This document shows, one piece after another, positions 48,706-57,601 of a DNA stretch of 64,000 bases. How positions within the stretch are numbered: the stretch's first letter is position 1; every line of letters starts with the position of its first letter. The stretch is taken from the NCBI GenBank assembly GCA_963759735.1, contig CAVXAF010000009.1, positions 310,001-374,000 of the forward strand, given 5' to 3'. A program made the position numbers and the translations under genes. The DNA comes from Hyphomicrobium_A sp963759735 (GTDB taxonomy: Bacteria; Pseudomonadota; Alphaproteobacteria; Rhizobiales; Hyphomicrobiaceae). The notes beneath the pieces were generated by a model, which did no database searches, was not told the DNA's origin, and was given only the letters and a program-made list of their open reading frames with translations.

Positions 48706-49515
48706 CTAGGAGCCGTTCAACTCGTGTGCCCCGCCGTTCGGCGCGGCATGCTTGGGCGCCGCCTCTTCAGAAAATTCGAGGTTGTTGAGCGCCCATAGCG
48801 CGGCCTGGGTGCGGTTCTTGACGCCGATCTTGCGCAAAATCGCCTTCACGTGCGTCTTGACCGTCGCCTCGGCGAGGCCGATGCGACGCGCGATGCTCTT
48901 GTTGGAATCGCCCTCCAGCAGGCGCGACACGATGGCCATCTCGCGCCCCGAAAGCTTGCGCATTTCCGTGCCGCCGTTGGCGCCATTGAGCGGCGCCTCG
49001 AGCACCGTGACGGCTTCGTGCTTCAGGCTCGCCAAGGCCGTGTCGATCCGGCTCGGCGGGCTGCGCCGCTCGGACAATTCGCGCGCAAACCCCGACGGAA
49101 GCACCGTCTCGCCCGACATGACGAGATCAAACGATTTCGTCAGCATGTCGCACGTCATGGAGTTGAGGACGTAGCCGTCGGCACCGGCGCGCAGGGTGGC
49201 GATGACATGATCGAACTGGCTGTCATGGCCCATGACGATCACATGCGCGTCCGGGTACTCTTCGCGCAGCAGCCGCAACTCCCTGAGGGGCGGCGCCCCG
49301 TCGCGCCGCTTGGGAGCCGCATCGGCGCTGACGACGAAGAGCGTGGTGGGGGCGTTGAATTCGGGATTGCCCAGCAGGGCATCGATGCTGCTGGCGCTGC
49401 GGGTGGGCCGGTACTCCGTGCTGCTCAGCAGCCGCGCCAGCCCCTCCCATAGGATGGTGTTGGGCACCAAAAGGAAGGTGGCAACTCTACGCTTTAAGAC
49501 TAATGGAGCAGCCAT
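48706..49515 (-). CDS. LuxR-family transcriptional regulator with degenerate receiver domain
   Basis: The 269-residue protein has a receiver-like N-terminal domain and a LuxR/NarL helix-turn-helix at about residues 185-245 (KLSGREMAIVSRLLEGDSNK, SIARRIGLAEATVKTHVKAI, NRTQAALWALNNL). In the receiver the usual acidic pair after beta-1 is replaced (FLLVPNTILWEG) and the phospho-site region reads FVVSADAAP. Normal phosphorylation is therefore doubtful. It lies inside the EPS locus and is convergent with it, so it is the prime candidate for controlling it. One EPS motif is about 110-125 bases upstream of its start. Confidence 0.88.
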   Translation of the reverse strand: MAAPLVLKRRVATFLLVPNTILWEGLARLLSSTEYRPTRSASSIDALLGNPEFNAPTTLFVVSADAAPKRRDGAPPLRELRLLREEYPDAHVIVMGHDSQFDHVIATLRAGADGYVLNSMTCDMLTKSFDLVMSGETVLPSGFARELSERRSPPSRIDTALASLKHEAVTVLEAPLNGANGGTEMRKLSGREMAIVSRLLEGDSNKSIARRIGLAEATVKTHVKAILRKIGVKNRTQAALWALNNLEFSEEAAPKHAAPNGGAHELNGS

Positions 49516-49624
49516 GAATATCCGCTGGTTCATCCTTTGTCTTCAGTGAAGCCCATAAGATACAATAACTGAAGACGAAGTTTTGTTCAATTCTGCACCA
49601 TATTTGCCGGAAAATTAGTAGCCT

Positions 49625-49642
49625 GGGGTAGCCCGAACGGAT
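49625..49642 (+). promoter_or_regulatory. EPS-locus motif upstream of the LuxR-type regulator
   Basis: GGGGTAGCCCGAACGGAT matches the two 19-base copies at 34262 and 38364 over the first 15 bases. It lies 110-127 bases upstream of the minus-strand regulator start, with orientation opposite to that gene. It suggests autoregulation. Confidence 0.5.
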
Positions 49643-49751
49643 TTTCAGGTTAACGGGCGGGCTCCTGATCCAGGACGCGGGCGGCTGCGGCAGCCCGCTT
49701 TATGGGCACCCTCTCGCGGAGATGCTCAGTGCACCGCTGTCGCAGGTTCAA

Positions 49752-50814
49752 TCACTGCTGCCCCAGCGGCCGCGCGGGCTGCGGACGGACCACGTCTCCG
49801 CGCAGCCAGCGGTCGATCGGCTTCTCCAGGAAGGCCCAAGCGGCAAAGCCTACCGCGATGGCGACGGCAACGCCGAGCAGCCGTATCGGCTCGGCCAGCG
49901 CCGCGTCGGGCTGCAGGACGCTTATCGCCTTGCCCATCGCGGACAGCACGAACCAATGCACCAGATAGATGCTGTAGGAGGCATCGCCGAACTTCCAGCC
50001 GAACCGGTTCAACGGCGTTGTCGGCGGCGAACAGGGGGCGGGCGGCGAGGAACAGGGCGAACACCGCTCCGGCAGTCGCGATGCGCACCATGAGATGGGC
50101 GCCGTATTCGCTACCGAAGACGTAGCCGGCCGCTCCGACAATCAGAAAGAGAGCAACCCTCTGTGCCTGGCCCATCAGCGGCATGCCCTCGATGTAGCGC
50201 AGCAGCCATCCAAAGCCGAAGGCGAGGAAATACGGGCTGAAAACATGGAAGGTCAGCACCGAGGTCTCCGCCTGCGTGCCGTGCAGGCAGCCGAGGAACC
50301 CCAACGCCGCCAGGAGCCAGATGACCGCTCCCTTGGCCGCACCGCGCATGCTCCAGAACAGCATGACGACGGCGATCAAGGCATAGAACAGCATCTCGTG
50401 CTCGAGCGTCCAGCCGACCCCGAGGATGGGGAACCCAGGCTGCGGCAGGATGAGATAGGAGCGGATCAGCGACAGCGGGCCGGGGTCGAAGTTGGCCAGG
50501 TGCCAGTCGGAATTGACGAGGTAGGCGAGCACCACGAGGGAGGTGAAGATCCAGTACATCGGATAGATGCGACGGATGCGCGACAGCAGGAATGCTCCGC
50601 CCGTTTTGTGCGAGCCCGCCGTCATGCAGATCACGTAGCCCGAGACCATGAAGAAGATCTCGACGCCGATGCCACCCACGCCGCGGTGCCACCACGACTC
50701 GGCGAGGTGGTAGGAGCTGAAATGCTTCGTGACCAAGTCGGAATGGCAGATTGCGACCTCGGTGGCCGCAATCGCTCGCAGCCACTGGATCTCGGCCCGC
50801 CGTTCGGCACCCAC
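49752..50814 (-). pseudogene. Acyltransferase family 3 membrane protein, one apparent frameshift
   Basis: The protein is an OafA/ExoZ-type acyltransferase of about 355 residues with ten or so membrane helices. The start contains EIQWLRAIAATEVAICH, with the usual R-x10-H spacing, then GGIGVEIFFMVSGYVICM, RIRRIYPMYW and GVGWTLEHEMLFYAL. Near 50010 the frame changes to one giving KFGDASYSIYLVHWFVLS and AWAFLEKPIDRWL, the family's conserved end. It probably adds acetyl or succinyl groups to the EPS. A GTG at 50814 is a tentative start; the frame is open to 51042. Confidence 0.8.
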
Positions 50815-50839
50815 GGATGGGAACTCCTCAAAATGACCC

Positions 50840-50849
50840 GTTCGGGCTC
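50840..50849 (-). promoter_or_regulatory. Partial EPS-locus motif upstream of the acyltransferase
   Basis: On the minus strand the core AGCCCGAACG is followed by GGTCATTT. It lies 26-35 bases before the proposed acyltransferase start. The upstream GGGGT part is not conserved (GAACG instead), so this copy is weaker. Confidence 0.4.
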
Positions 50850-51017
50850 GTTCCTGTCTCTCGCTGGCTCTCCTTGCACATTCTGTGCGCTGCAGCGGGG
50901 CACTGGCCTGGAATTTAAGTATTAGCTCAAAAGAGAGCGGCCCCGCGGGCGACCCTCCGCTAATCTCCCCCTGCCACGAAGCTGCTTGGCGCCGACGCGC
51001 CCCGAGCGGCCGGCCGG

Positions 51018-52424
51018 ATGGAGGCCCCGCTGCTGCACTCACGCCCGACGATCGCCGCGCCCGGCGCCCTCACGGGCGGGGCGACGCAGCGCTTCGATTG
51101 GCACGATGCCTACTTCAAGCTGCTGCTGATTTCGCTCGGCGGCTACGCCTTCATGGGCAAGGGCTTCGCCTACGTCGGCTATCCGCCGCTGCTGATCGGC
51201 GAGGTCGCGTTGGCGCTCGGCCTGATCGTCATCTATCGCTCCGGCTGCACCTTCGCGATGCTGACGTCGCTGCCGAGCATCCTGCTCGCCGTCATGCTCT
51301 CGATGGTCACATATCGGGCCGTGATGAGCGTCGGGACGTACGGTATCGACGCGGTGCGCGACGGCGTCATCATCATCTACGGCATTTTTGCCTTCGCCGT
51401 CATCGCGCTCATTCTCGAAAAGCCCGAGCGCATCTCGTTGACCCTCAGCGCCTACAGCCGCTTTGCCTGGCTGTTCGGCCTCATCGGCGGGTCGATGACC
51501 TACATAACGGTGCTGTTGGCCGACTACCTGCCGACGTGGCCGTCCTCGGGCGTCACCATCATCTTTGTTCGCTTGGGCGAGACGGGCGTCCACATGGCGG
51601 GCGTTGCCATCTTCGTGCTGTTAGGCTTACGCAAGGTCAGCTGGCTGTGGCTGGTGGCATTGTTGTTCGGCATCATGACCGTCACCGTCAGTCGCGGCGC
51701 GATGCTGGCGTGCCTGGTGCCCATCGCCATCGCGGCCCTGCTCGACGGACAGGTGCGCCGCATCGGCGCCATCTTGCTGCTCGCCGTGGTCGTTCTCGGC
51801 GGCTCGTACGTCGCTGGCTTGAAGATACCGATCGACGGCGGCCGCTCCATCGGCGCGGAACAGCTCGTCGAGAATTTCGCCAGCATGGTCGGCAGCAGCG
51901 ACACCTCGAACCTCGACGGCACCAAGTCGTGGCGGCTGCGCTGGTGGAAGGCGATCGAGGATTACACCTTCCACGGGCCGTATTTCTGGACCGGCAAGGG
52001 CTTCGGCATGGGACTGGCCGAGGAAGACGGGTTCGTGGTCGGCAAGGAGTTCGGCACGCCCATCGTGCGCAGCCCGCACAACGCCCACTACACCCTGTTG
52101 GCGCGCATGGGCGTCCCTGGCTTCGTGCTGTGGATCGCCCTCAACGTCTCCTGGTCGTTCATGATGCTGAAGCATTGGGCCATGGCGCGTCACCGAGGCG
52201 ATGCGCAATGGGCCAAGATATTCATCTGGATCGGCTGCTATGAACTCGCGGCACTGATCAACGCGACCTTCGACGTGGCGCTCGAAGGCCCGATGCAGGG
52301 CATATGGTTCTGGGCGCTGTTCGGCTTCGGCATCGCCACGACGATGGTCTACCGGTATTCGACGCGACCTGGCTTTGCCCCGCCAGCCGCGCCGGAGGCA
52401 CGACCGCTCACGTACTCCTCGTAG
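51018..52424 (+). CDS. O-antigen ligase/Wzy-type polymerase family membrane protein
   Basis: The 468-residue protein has about 11-12 membrane helices and a large periplasmic loop near residues 285-365. The loop contains DGTKSWRLRWWKAIEDYTFHGP, WTGKGFGMGLA and SPHNAHYTLLARMGVPGF, the Wzy_C signature of O-antigen ligase-type proteins. It would polymerise EPS repeats or ligate chains in the periplasm. It diverges from the acyltransferase gene and its end overlaps the convergent epimerase gene by 76 bases, so one of the two 3' ends may be misread. Confidence 0.88.
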   Translation: MEAPLLHSRPTIAAPGALTGGATQRFDWHDAYFKLLLISLGGYAFMGKGFAYVGYPPLLIGEVALALGLIVIYRSGCTFAMLTSLPSILLAVMLSMVTYRAVMSVGTYGIDAVRDGVIIIYGIFAFAVIALILEKPERISLTLSAYSRFAWLFGLIGGSMTYITVLLADYLPTWPSSGVTIIFVRLGETGVHMAGVAIFVLLGLRKVSWLWLVALLFGIMTVTVSRGAMLACLVPIAIAALLDGQVRRIGAILLLAVVVLGGSYVAGLKIPIDGGRSIGAEQLVENFASMVGSSDTSNLDGTKSWRLRWWKAIEDYTFHGPYFWTGKGFGMGLAEEDGFVVGKEFGTPIVRSPHNAHYTLLARMGVPGFVLWIALNVSWSFMMLKHWAMARHRGDAQWAKIFIWIGCYELAALINATFDVALEGPMQGIWFWALFGFGIATTMVYRYSTRPGFAPPAAPEARPLTYSS

Positions 52425-53365
52425 GCGGCGAGCAGCATCTCTCCATCGTTACGCAGCGGCGTGAACCCCAATTTCGCCGCCGTGTCCGAAACGTCGAGGA
52501 CACAGTCGCGGTCGGCGATCATGTACTGCTCGGGGTGCAGGAGTGTGAGACCCACCCTGTCGAGCGCCGACAATGTCAGCTTCACAGCGCTGGCCGGCGT
52601 CGCCAGGAGGCGCGAGCGCGACCCGACCTTGGCGATCAGGCCTTGCAGCAGCTCCTTCACCGTGGGTGGGTCTTTCGATCCGAGGTTGAATGGCCCTGGC
52701 GGCAAGCCCGCATCGACGGCATGCAGCGCGGCACCGACGCAATCGAGCACCGACACCATCTGATAGCGATTGCGGCCATCGCCGATGAGCGGCACGGGAC
52801 GGCCGGTCTCGATCAGACGAAACAGATTGGCGAGCACGCCCAGTCGGCCGGCGCCCACGATCAGGCGCGGACGGAACACCGTAGTCCGGAATCCGGCCCG
52901 CGCGCTGGCGGCCAGCAAGTCTTCGGCGGCGCGCTTGCTGCGTCCATAGGGGCCGAGTGGCCGCCGCGGGTGCGAGGGCGGGATCGGCGATAAATCCGGG
53001 AGGCCGTAGACCATGTCGGTTGAAAAGAACACCAGATCGCTCGCGCCGGCCTTTTGCATCGCATCGAGCAGGTGCTTGGTGCCTCCGACGTTGACGTCGG
53101 CGAACCACTGGTCCCTGCCCCGATACGGCACCTTGCCGTGAAACTGCCGGGCGGCGAGATGATAGACGACGTCGCCGGGCTGCAGGCCGACGCGCTGCAG
53201 GGCCGCCGGGTCAGTGATGTCACCCTGAACGAAGCTGACGCCTTGCGGCAGGCTCACCGACGGGGTGGCACTGTCGAAGACGACGATCTCGGCTTGCCGC
53301 CGCACCAGTTCATCGGTGAGATACTTGCCGGTAAAGCCCAGACCGCCGGTTATGACGTGGCGCAT
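52349..53365 (-). CDS. NAD-dependent epimerase/dehydratase
   Basis: The 338-residue extended SDR starts MRHVITGGLGFTGKYLTDEL. It has VVYHLAARQFHGKVP, VFFSTDMVYG and the active-site segment GPYGRSKRAAEDLL (YxxxK). The last 20 residues (GRASGAAGGAKPGRVEYR) are low in conservation and overlap the end of the polymerase gene. The substrate is unknown; a nucleotide sugar or lipid-linked sugar is likely from context. It is eight bases after the small transporter gene's stop on the same strand and is probably transcribed first. Confidence 0.85.
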   Translation of the reverse strand: MRHVITGGLGFTGKYLTDELVRRQAEIVVFDSATPSVSLPQGVSFVQGDITDPAALQRVGLQPGDVVYHLAARQFHGKVPYRGRDQWFADVNVGGTKHLLDAMQKAGASDLVFFSTDMVYGLPDLSPIPPSHPRRPLGPYGRSKRAAEDLLAASARAGFRTTVFRPRLIVGAGRLGVLANLFRLIETGRPVPLIGDGRNRYQMVSVLDCVGAALHAVDAGLPPGPFNLGSKDPPTVKELLQGLIAKVGSRSRLLATPASAVKLTLSALDRVGLTLLHPEQYMIADRDCVLDVSDTAAKLGFTPLRNDGEMLLAAYEEYVSGRASGAAGGAKPGRVEYR

Positions 53366-53373
53366 GTCCGCCC

Positions 53374-53745
53374 CTAAGCGCTACGCGAGATGAAGACCAG
53401 ACCCGAGCAGATCAGCGCAATGCCGAACATGCGGGCGAGTGTCACGTTCTCACCGAGGAAGAAGAAGCCCATGGCCGCGGCAATGACGTAGCCGATCGAT
53501 AAGAACGGGTAGGCGACGCTGACCTCCGTCTTCGACAGCACGTACAGCCATATGAGAATGCTGATCGCGTAGCACATCATGCCGCCGATCAACCAAGGCT
53601 CCATGGCCACCGAAAGCGCATAGCGGATAGCCGATGGCTCCGGCGGCAGGGCACTTACGCTCAGCATGGCCTTGCGCAGCAGCACCTGCGCCAGCGCGTT
53701 GAGCGCAACGCTTCCCAGGATAATCGCGAACAGCGCGAGCGGCAT
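53374..53745 (-). CDS. Small EamA/SMR-type transporter, 4 TM
   Basis: This 123-residue protein has four membrane helices. It contains GSVALNALAQVLLRKAML, PWLIGGMMCYAISILIWLYVLS, EVSVAYPFLSIGYVIAA and GENVTLARMFGIALICSGL, the pattern of EmrE/ArnE/ArnF half-transporters. In surface-polysaccharide loci ArnEF-like proteins flip undecaprenyl-linked sugars. A similar task, for example for the product of the GT87 or UbiA-type genes here, is plausible. The ATG at 53745 removes an unlikely 120-residue hydrophilic extension of the same frame. Confidence 0.83.
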   Translation of the reverse strand: MPLALFAIILGSVALNALAQVLLRKAMLSVSALPPEPSAIRYALSVAMEPWLIGGMMCYAISILIWLYVLSKTEVSVAYPFLSIGYVIAAAMGFFFLGENVTLARMFGIALICSGLVFISRSA

Positions 53746-54055
53746 TCGATGTCCTTGTTCCGACGACGGAGAGGCTTCTAGCACGGCGTCAAAGAGGTGA
53801 TCGGCGGCATCGCAGACTTGGGTGAAGGAGGGAATAGCGGCATCCATTCGGATTACCCCTAGCGTCGAGGAGCTGACGCACAGGCCAAGGCGCATATTCA
53901 CTACGCTGACGGAATATTCTGCCGTAGCCGCCGCCGCTCGGCGGGTAACCCTACCTCCTAAGAGGGATGGCGATGAACATCGGCAGAACTGCATATTCCC
54001 GCGACAATGGTCGGGCCATGACCTTTCAGCAAACCTGTACTCGGGGGACCAATTG
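53746..54055. other. 310-base divergent region with EPS motif-like site
   Basis: No gene is evident. It lies between the divergent transporter and GT87 genes and must contain their promoters. A motif-like site occurs at 53845-53859. Confidence 0.4.
53845..53859 (-). promoter_or_regulatory. Variant EPS-locus motif upstream of the small transporter
   Basis: On the minus strand the bases are GGGGTAATCCGAATG, 12 of 15 identical to GGGGTAGCCCGAACG. It lies 100 bases upstream of the transporter ATG, in the same orientation relative to its gene as the copies before WecG and Wza. Confidence 0.45.
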
Positions 54056-55428
54056 GTGACCTCAATCGCGCGCGCCGTGAGCGGCGCAATTTTCGGATGG
54101 GACTCCAATTCGAGCGGTGATCGCTGGCGCGACCCAGCGGTTTACGTGCGCATCGCGATCCTCGTCATCCTGGCGTCGATCGCCGCCGGCATCGTGTTGC
54201 GCCTGACGGGCTACGTCGGCGGCGCCTACAGCTGGTTTTCGTTCTCCAGCGCGCGCGATGATTCCTGGTTCCCCATGCGGCTTGCATACGAGCGCGCGAT
54301 CGGAGCGACGCCGGGCAACCTGCGCGATCTGTTCTTTGTCGACCACATCAAGTTTCAGTACCCGGCGAGCTCACTGCTGCTCTACACGGCGTACGACCTC
54401 GTCGGCATCGAGCCGACGCCGAGGGCGCTGAACGTCCTCGTTTGGCTGAGCGTGCTGGGAACGGCGCTCGCCGTCTACCAGATCTGCGTCACTATATAGA
54501 TAAGTACAATGCTTCGCTGCGCCTCAGCACCGGCGACAAGTACCTGCTTGCCGCGGCCTTCGCGGTGGCAACGCTGTTCTTCTATCCGATCATGATCGCC
54601 TGGCGGCTGGGGCAGATCCAGGCGCTGCTCAACTTCGCGTTCGCCGCCGCCTGCCTGTTCTGGCTCATCGATCGCAAGCGCGCCGCCGGGGTGTTGATCG
54701 GCGTCGTCTGTCTCGTCAAGCCGCAGATGTGCTTGTTCCTCATCTGGGCGCTGCTGCGAGGCCAGAAGGATTTCGCCGTCGGGCTGGTTGCCACCGTCGT
54801 CGTCGGCCTTGGCCTTTCGCTGGCCCTCTACGGCTGGGACAACCACATCTATTATCCCGAGATGCTCTCCTACCTCTCGCAGCATGGTGAGGTCTTCTGG
54901 GACAACACCTCAGTCAACGGGCTGGTCACCGGGCTCTACCATCCAGACGAAGTGCTGATCTGGAACTATCACAGCTTCCCGCCCTACAACCCCGTTACCT
55001 ATGCCCTGACGATGGTGTCGTCGGTGATCATCGCCGGGCTCGCCCTCTTCATCAATCGCAGCTCAGCCACGAGCGGATCGCTGCTCTCGTTCCAGACGGC
55101 GGCGCTCTCGTTCACGCTCGCCTCGCCGATCGCCTGGGGCCATCACTACGGCGGCGTCATCGTCATGCTGGCGATCGTCTTCTTCGAGATCCTGCGGCAA
55201 ACCACCGGTTCCAGCACGCGCAACTATCTGGTTGGCTGGAGCGTGTGCCTGCTGTTGTTCAGCAACTACTGGAACATCAGCGAGCACCTGGCAGAGACGC
55301 CGTTCGCGATCCTGCAGAACTGGCGCTTGTTCGCGGTCTTCGGACTTTTGTGGATGATGTACCGACTGCAGCCGGGCGCTCCGGTTACGGCCGACGCCGG
55401 AGCCACGACGCGCCCAGCGCTGGCCTGA
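54056..55428 (+). pseudogene. GT87/DUF2029 mannosyltransferase-like membrane protein, one apparent frameshift
   Basis: The N-terminal frame (GTG 54056) has a first membrane helix and DDSWFPMRLAYE, the loop with acidic residues of GT-C enzymes, and YPASSLLLYTAYDLVG. It meets a stop near 54499. Coding continues in another frame from about 54490 with FYPIMIAWRLGQIQALLNFA and LVKPQMCLFLIWALL, the DUF2029 hallmarks G-Q-N and KPQ. Many helices follow to 55428. Such enzymes use polyprenyl-phosphate sugars on the periplasmic side. The partner donor might come from the UbiA-type protein next door. Confidence 0.82.
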
Positions 55429-55477
55429 CGACCTGATCGCTGGCCGCACGAGCAGACCGCGCCGTTGCCGCGCTATC

Positions 55478-56518
55478 TCAGGCGAAGGTGCCGGACCAGG
55501 CGAGAATGAACGCGACCAGCATCGTAGCACCCAGAGCGATGCTCGGAATATCCGTCACCGCGAAGGCGACCGGATCATCGTCGAGCTGGCGGCGCACGGC
55601 TAAAATCCACACGCGGCTGATCCACAGGAACAGGATGACGGGAAACGCCCACAGCCACGTGGTGTTGCCGTAGAAGCTGCGCTGGAATGCATCGAAGATG
55701 ATGTAGAGCACCATGATGACGACGCTCGCCGTGCCGGTCGCGAGGCCAAGCGCGATTAGGATCGGCGCATCCTCGACCTGATAGCCGCGGTTGCTCAACG
55801 TCGACTGGCCGCGCGACGCCGCGCCCTCGACCTCGACATAGCGCTTGGCAAGGCACAGCGACCCGAACAGGAACATCGAGAACGTGAGCAGCCAAGGTGA
55901 TCCCGCCACGTCGGCGCTGACGATGCCGAGCACCAGACGCAGCGTGAACAGGCTCGCCAGCACAGTGACGTCGAGCACCGGCACGCGCTTCAGGCCGGCC
56001 GAGTAAGCCAGCGTCAGGACGAGATAGATTCCCAGGCAGGCTGCCGCGAGCGGCGACACCGCCAAGCCGATGGCCAATCCCAACGCTACGGCGACCAGCG
56101 CTGCCGCCATGGCGACACCCACCGGCAGCGCGCCGCTGGCGATCGGACGATGGCGCTTGGACCAATGGCGGCGATCATCGGCTGCATCGAGCAGGTCATT
56201 GATGATGTAGGTGCCGGAGGCGACGAGACACAGGGCCACGAAACAGATGCCCGTGGCGATCACCGTATGCGGGGAACTCAGAGCCCCGGCAAGGATCGCT
56301 GGCACGAAGACAAGCGCGTTCTTTGCCCATTGATGCGGCCGCGCGCATTCCAGCAAGGCCAGCGACCGGGCGGCAAGCGGCGAGCGGCCGTGCGATGCGG
56401 CGGGAGGGACCCAGGTCCCGTCCTCGGATCCGGGCCCAGACTTTCCGGCGCCCCAGGCGCCCTTGTCGCCACCGACGCTCGAGCCGCCAAAAATGGAATA
56501 CAGGTCGGCAAGCTTCAT
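55478..56518 (-). CDS. UbiA-family prenyltransferase (decaprenyl-phosphate phosphoribosyltransferase-like)
   Basis: The protein of about 346 residues has a Gly/Ser-rich N-terminus and then eight or nine membrane helices. Both Asp-rich motifs of UbiA are present: NDLLDAADDRRHWSKRHRPIASG, and YSAGLKRVPVLDVTVLASLF with LVLGIVSAD. The opening PHQWAKNALVFVPAI resembles DPPR synthases that put phosphoribose on polyprenyl phosphate. A quinone role is less likely in this context. It could make a polyprenyl-sugar donor for the GT87 enzyme (inference). ATG 56518 or 56527. Confidence 0.85.
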   Translation of the reverse strand: MKLADLYSIFGGSSVGGDKGAWGAGKSGPGSEDGTWVPPAASHGRSPLAARSLALLECARPHQWAKNALVFVPAILAGALSSPHTVIATGICFVALCLVASGTYIINDLLDAADDRRHWSKRHRPIASGALPVGVAMAAALVAVALGLAIGLAVSPLAAACLGIYLVLTLAYSAGLKRVPVLDVTVLASLFTLRLVLGIVSADVAGSPWLLTFSMFLFGSLCLAKRYVEVEGAASRGQSTLSNRGYQVEDAPILIALGLATGTASVVIMVLYIIFDAFQRSFYGNTTWLWAFPVILFLWISRVWILAVRRQLDDDPVAFAVTDIPSIALGATMLVAFILAWSGTFA

Positions 56519-56616
56519 GCGACGCAAGTGCCCTGAGGATGCAAGCTATGGGCATCGATTACGCACGCAATGGCGCGGGCAGACCATTTCTAATCGGAAG
56601 TTCGATTAATCCTTTC

Positions 56617-56655
56617 GGGGTAGCCCGCGCGTTCGGCGGGCCTTTGGGGGCTACC
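56617..56655. promoter_or_regulatory. Inverted GGGGTAGCCC element upstream of the UbiA-type gene
   Basis: GGGGTAGCCCGCGCG (56617-56631) shares ten leading bases with the EPS motif, and GGGGGCTACC at 56646-56655 forms its inverted partner. An inner GCCCGC/GCGGGC hairpin is also possible. The element lies 99-137 bases upstream of the UbiA-type start. It could be an operator or a terminator. Confidence 0.4.
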
Positions 56656-56686
56656 GTTAACCAAGGCCCCCGAGCACGCACGCCGC

Positions 56687-57595
56687 TTACAACAGCCCGC
56701 GTTCGCCCAGTAGGGCGCGATTGATCGCCACCGCGGCCTTGGCACCCTCGGCCAACGCAACCACGACCAGAAGCACATCGCGGGAGACATCGCCGGCCAC
56801 GAAGACACCCGGAACGCTCGTCTCTTCGGTTTGCGCGTCTGTGATCACGCCACCCTTCTCATCGCGGGCGCATCCCAGTTGCCGCGAAAGGTCAGACTTC
56901 TGACGGCAGCCGCTCGAGAAGAAGAGCGCGTTGCGCGGCAGATCCGATCCATCGGAGAAGCGAATCCGTTGCAGGCGGCCATCAGCACCCTCAAGCGCCG
57001 CAATGGGCTTGTCGATGACCCTAATGTCGTGCTCCGCTAGCCGGCTTTGCATCTCGGCGGAGGGCGCTGCAAGACCACCCGTCAACACCACCACATCGTC
57101 GGTCCAGTGCTTGATCATCAGCGCCAGCCCGGCGCCCTTGTCGCCTTCGCCGTAGGCAGCGACGGGGCGGCCGGAATTCTCAAACCCATCGCAGTAGAGG
57201 CAATGGTGCACCGAGATGCCATAGAGCGGCTGCAGCCCGGGTATCTCCGGCACCAGGTCGGCGAGGCCCGTCGCCAGGAGAACTTTCTTGGCGAGGCCTT
57301 CCTGCCCATCAGCGCAGCGAAAGTGAAAACCAGCTTCGACCGGCCTGATCTCCGCAACCTCGGTCTGCCGGACATCGATGGTCGGATACCGCGCCAGCTC
57401 GCGCGTGCCGTCAGCGATAAATTGGGCCGGCTTGGCACCCTCGTGGCTCAGCAGCCCGTGGATTGCGTGCGAGGCAGAGTTGCGCTTTTCTCCCCAATCG
57501 CAGAGCAGCACGCGCCGCCGACAGCGGCCCAGCACGAGCGTCGCGCTGAGACCGGCCGGGCCCGCGCCGACAACCAAAACCTCATAAGCGTTCAT
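56687..57595 (-). CDS. FAD-dependent NAD(P) oxidoreductase, thioredoxin reductase-like
   Basis: The 302-residue flavoprotein starts with the FAD motif VLVVGAGPAGLSATLVLGR, has a redox pair in HHCLYCDGFE, and ends with PGVFVAGDVSRDVLLVVVALAEGAKAAVAIN, the second FAD contact. The NADPH-domain glycine motif is altered (AAYGEGDKGAG). It resembles thioredoxin reductase-like proteins that act with non-thioredoxin partners. No thioredoxin gene is nearby. It is six bases downstream of the ligase-like gene on the same strand, so the two may be co-transcribed. Confidence 0.88.
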   Translation of the reverse strand: MNAYEVLVVGAGPAGLSATLVLGRCRRRVLLCDWGEKRNSASHAIHGLLSHEGAKPAQFIADGTRELARYPTIDVRQTEVAEIRPVEAGFHFRCADGQEGLAKKVLLATGLADLVPEIPGLQPLYGISVHHCLYCDGFENSGRPVAAYGEGDKGAGLALMIKHWTDDVVVLTGGLAAPSAEMQSRLAEHDIRVIDKPIAALEGADGRLQRIRFSDGSDLPRNALFFSSGCRQKSDLSRQLGCARDEKGGVITDAQTEETSVPGVFVAGDVSRDVLLVVVALAEGAKAAVAINRALLGERGLL

Positions 57596-57601
57596 CAGCG
57601 A

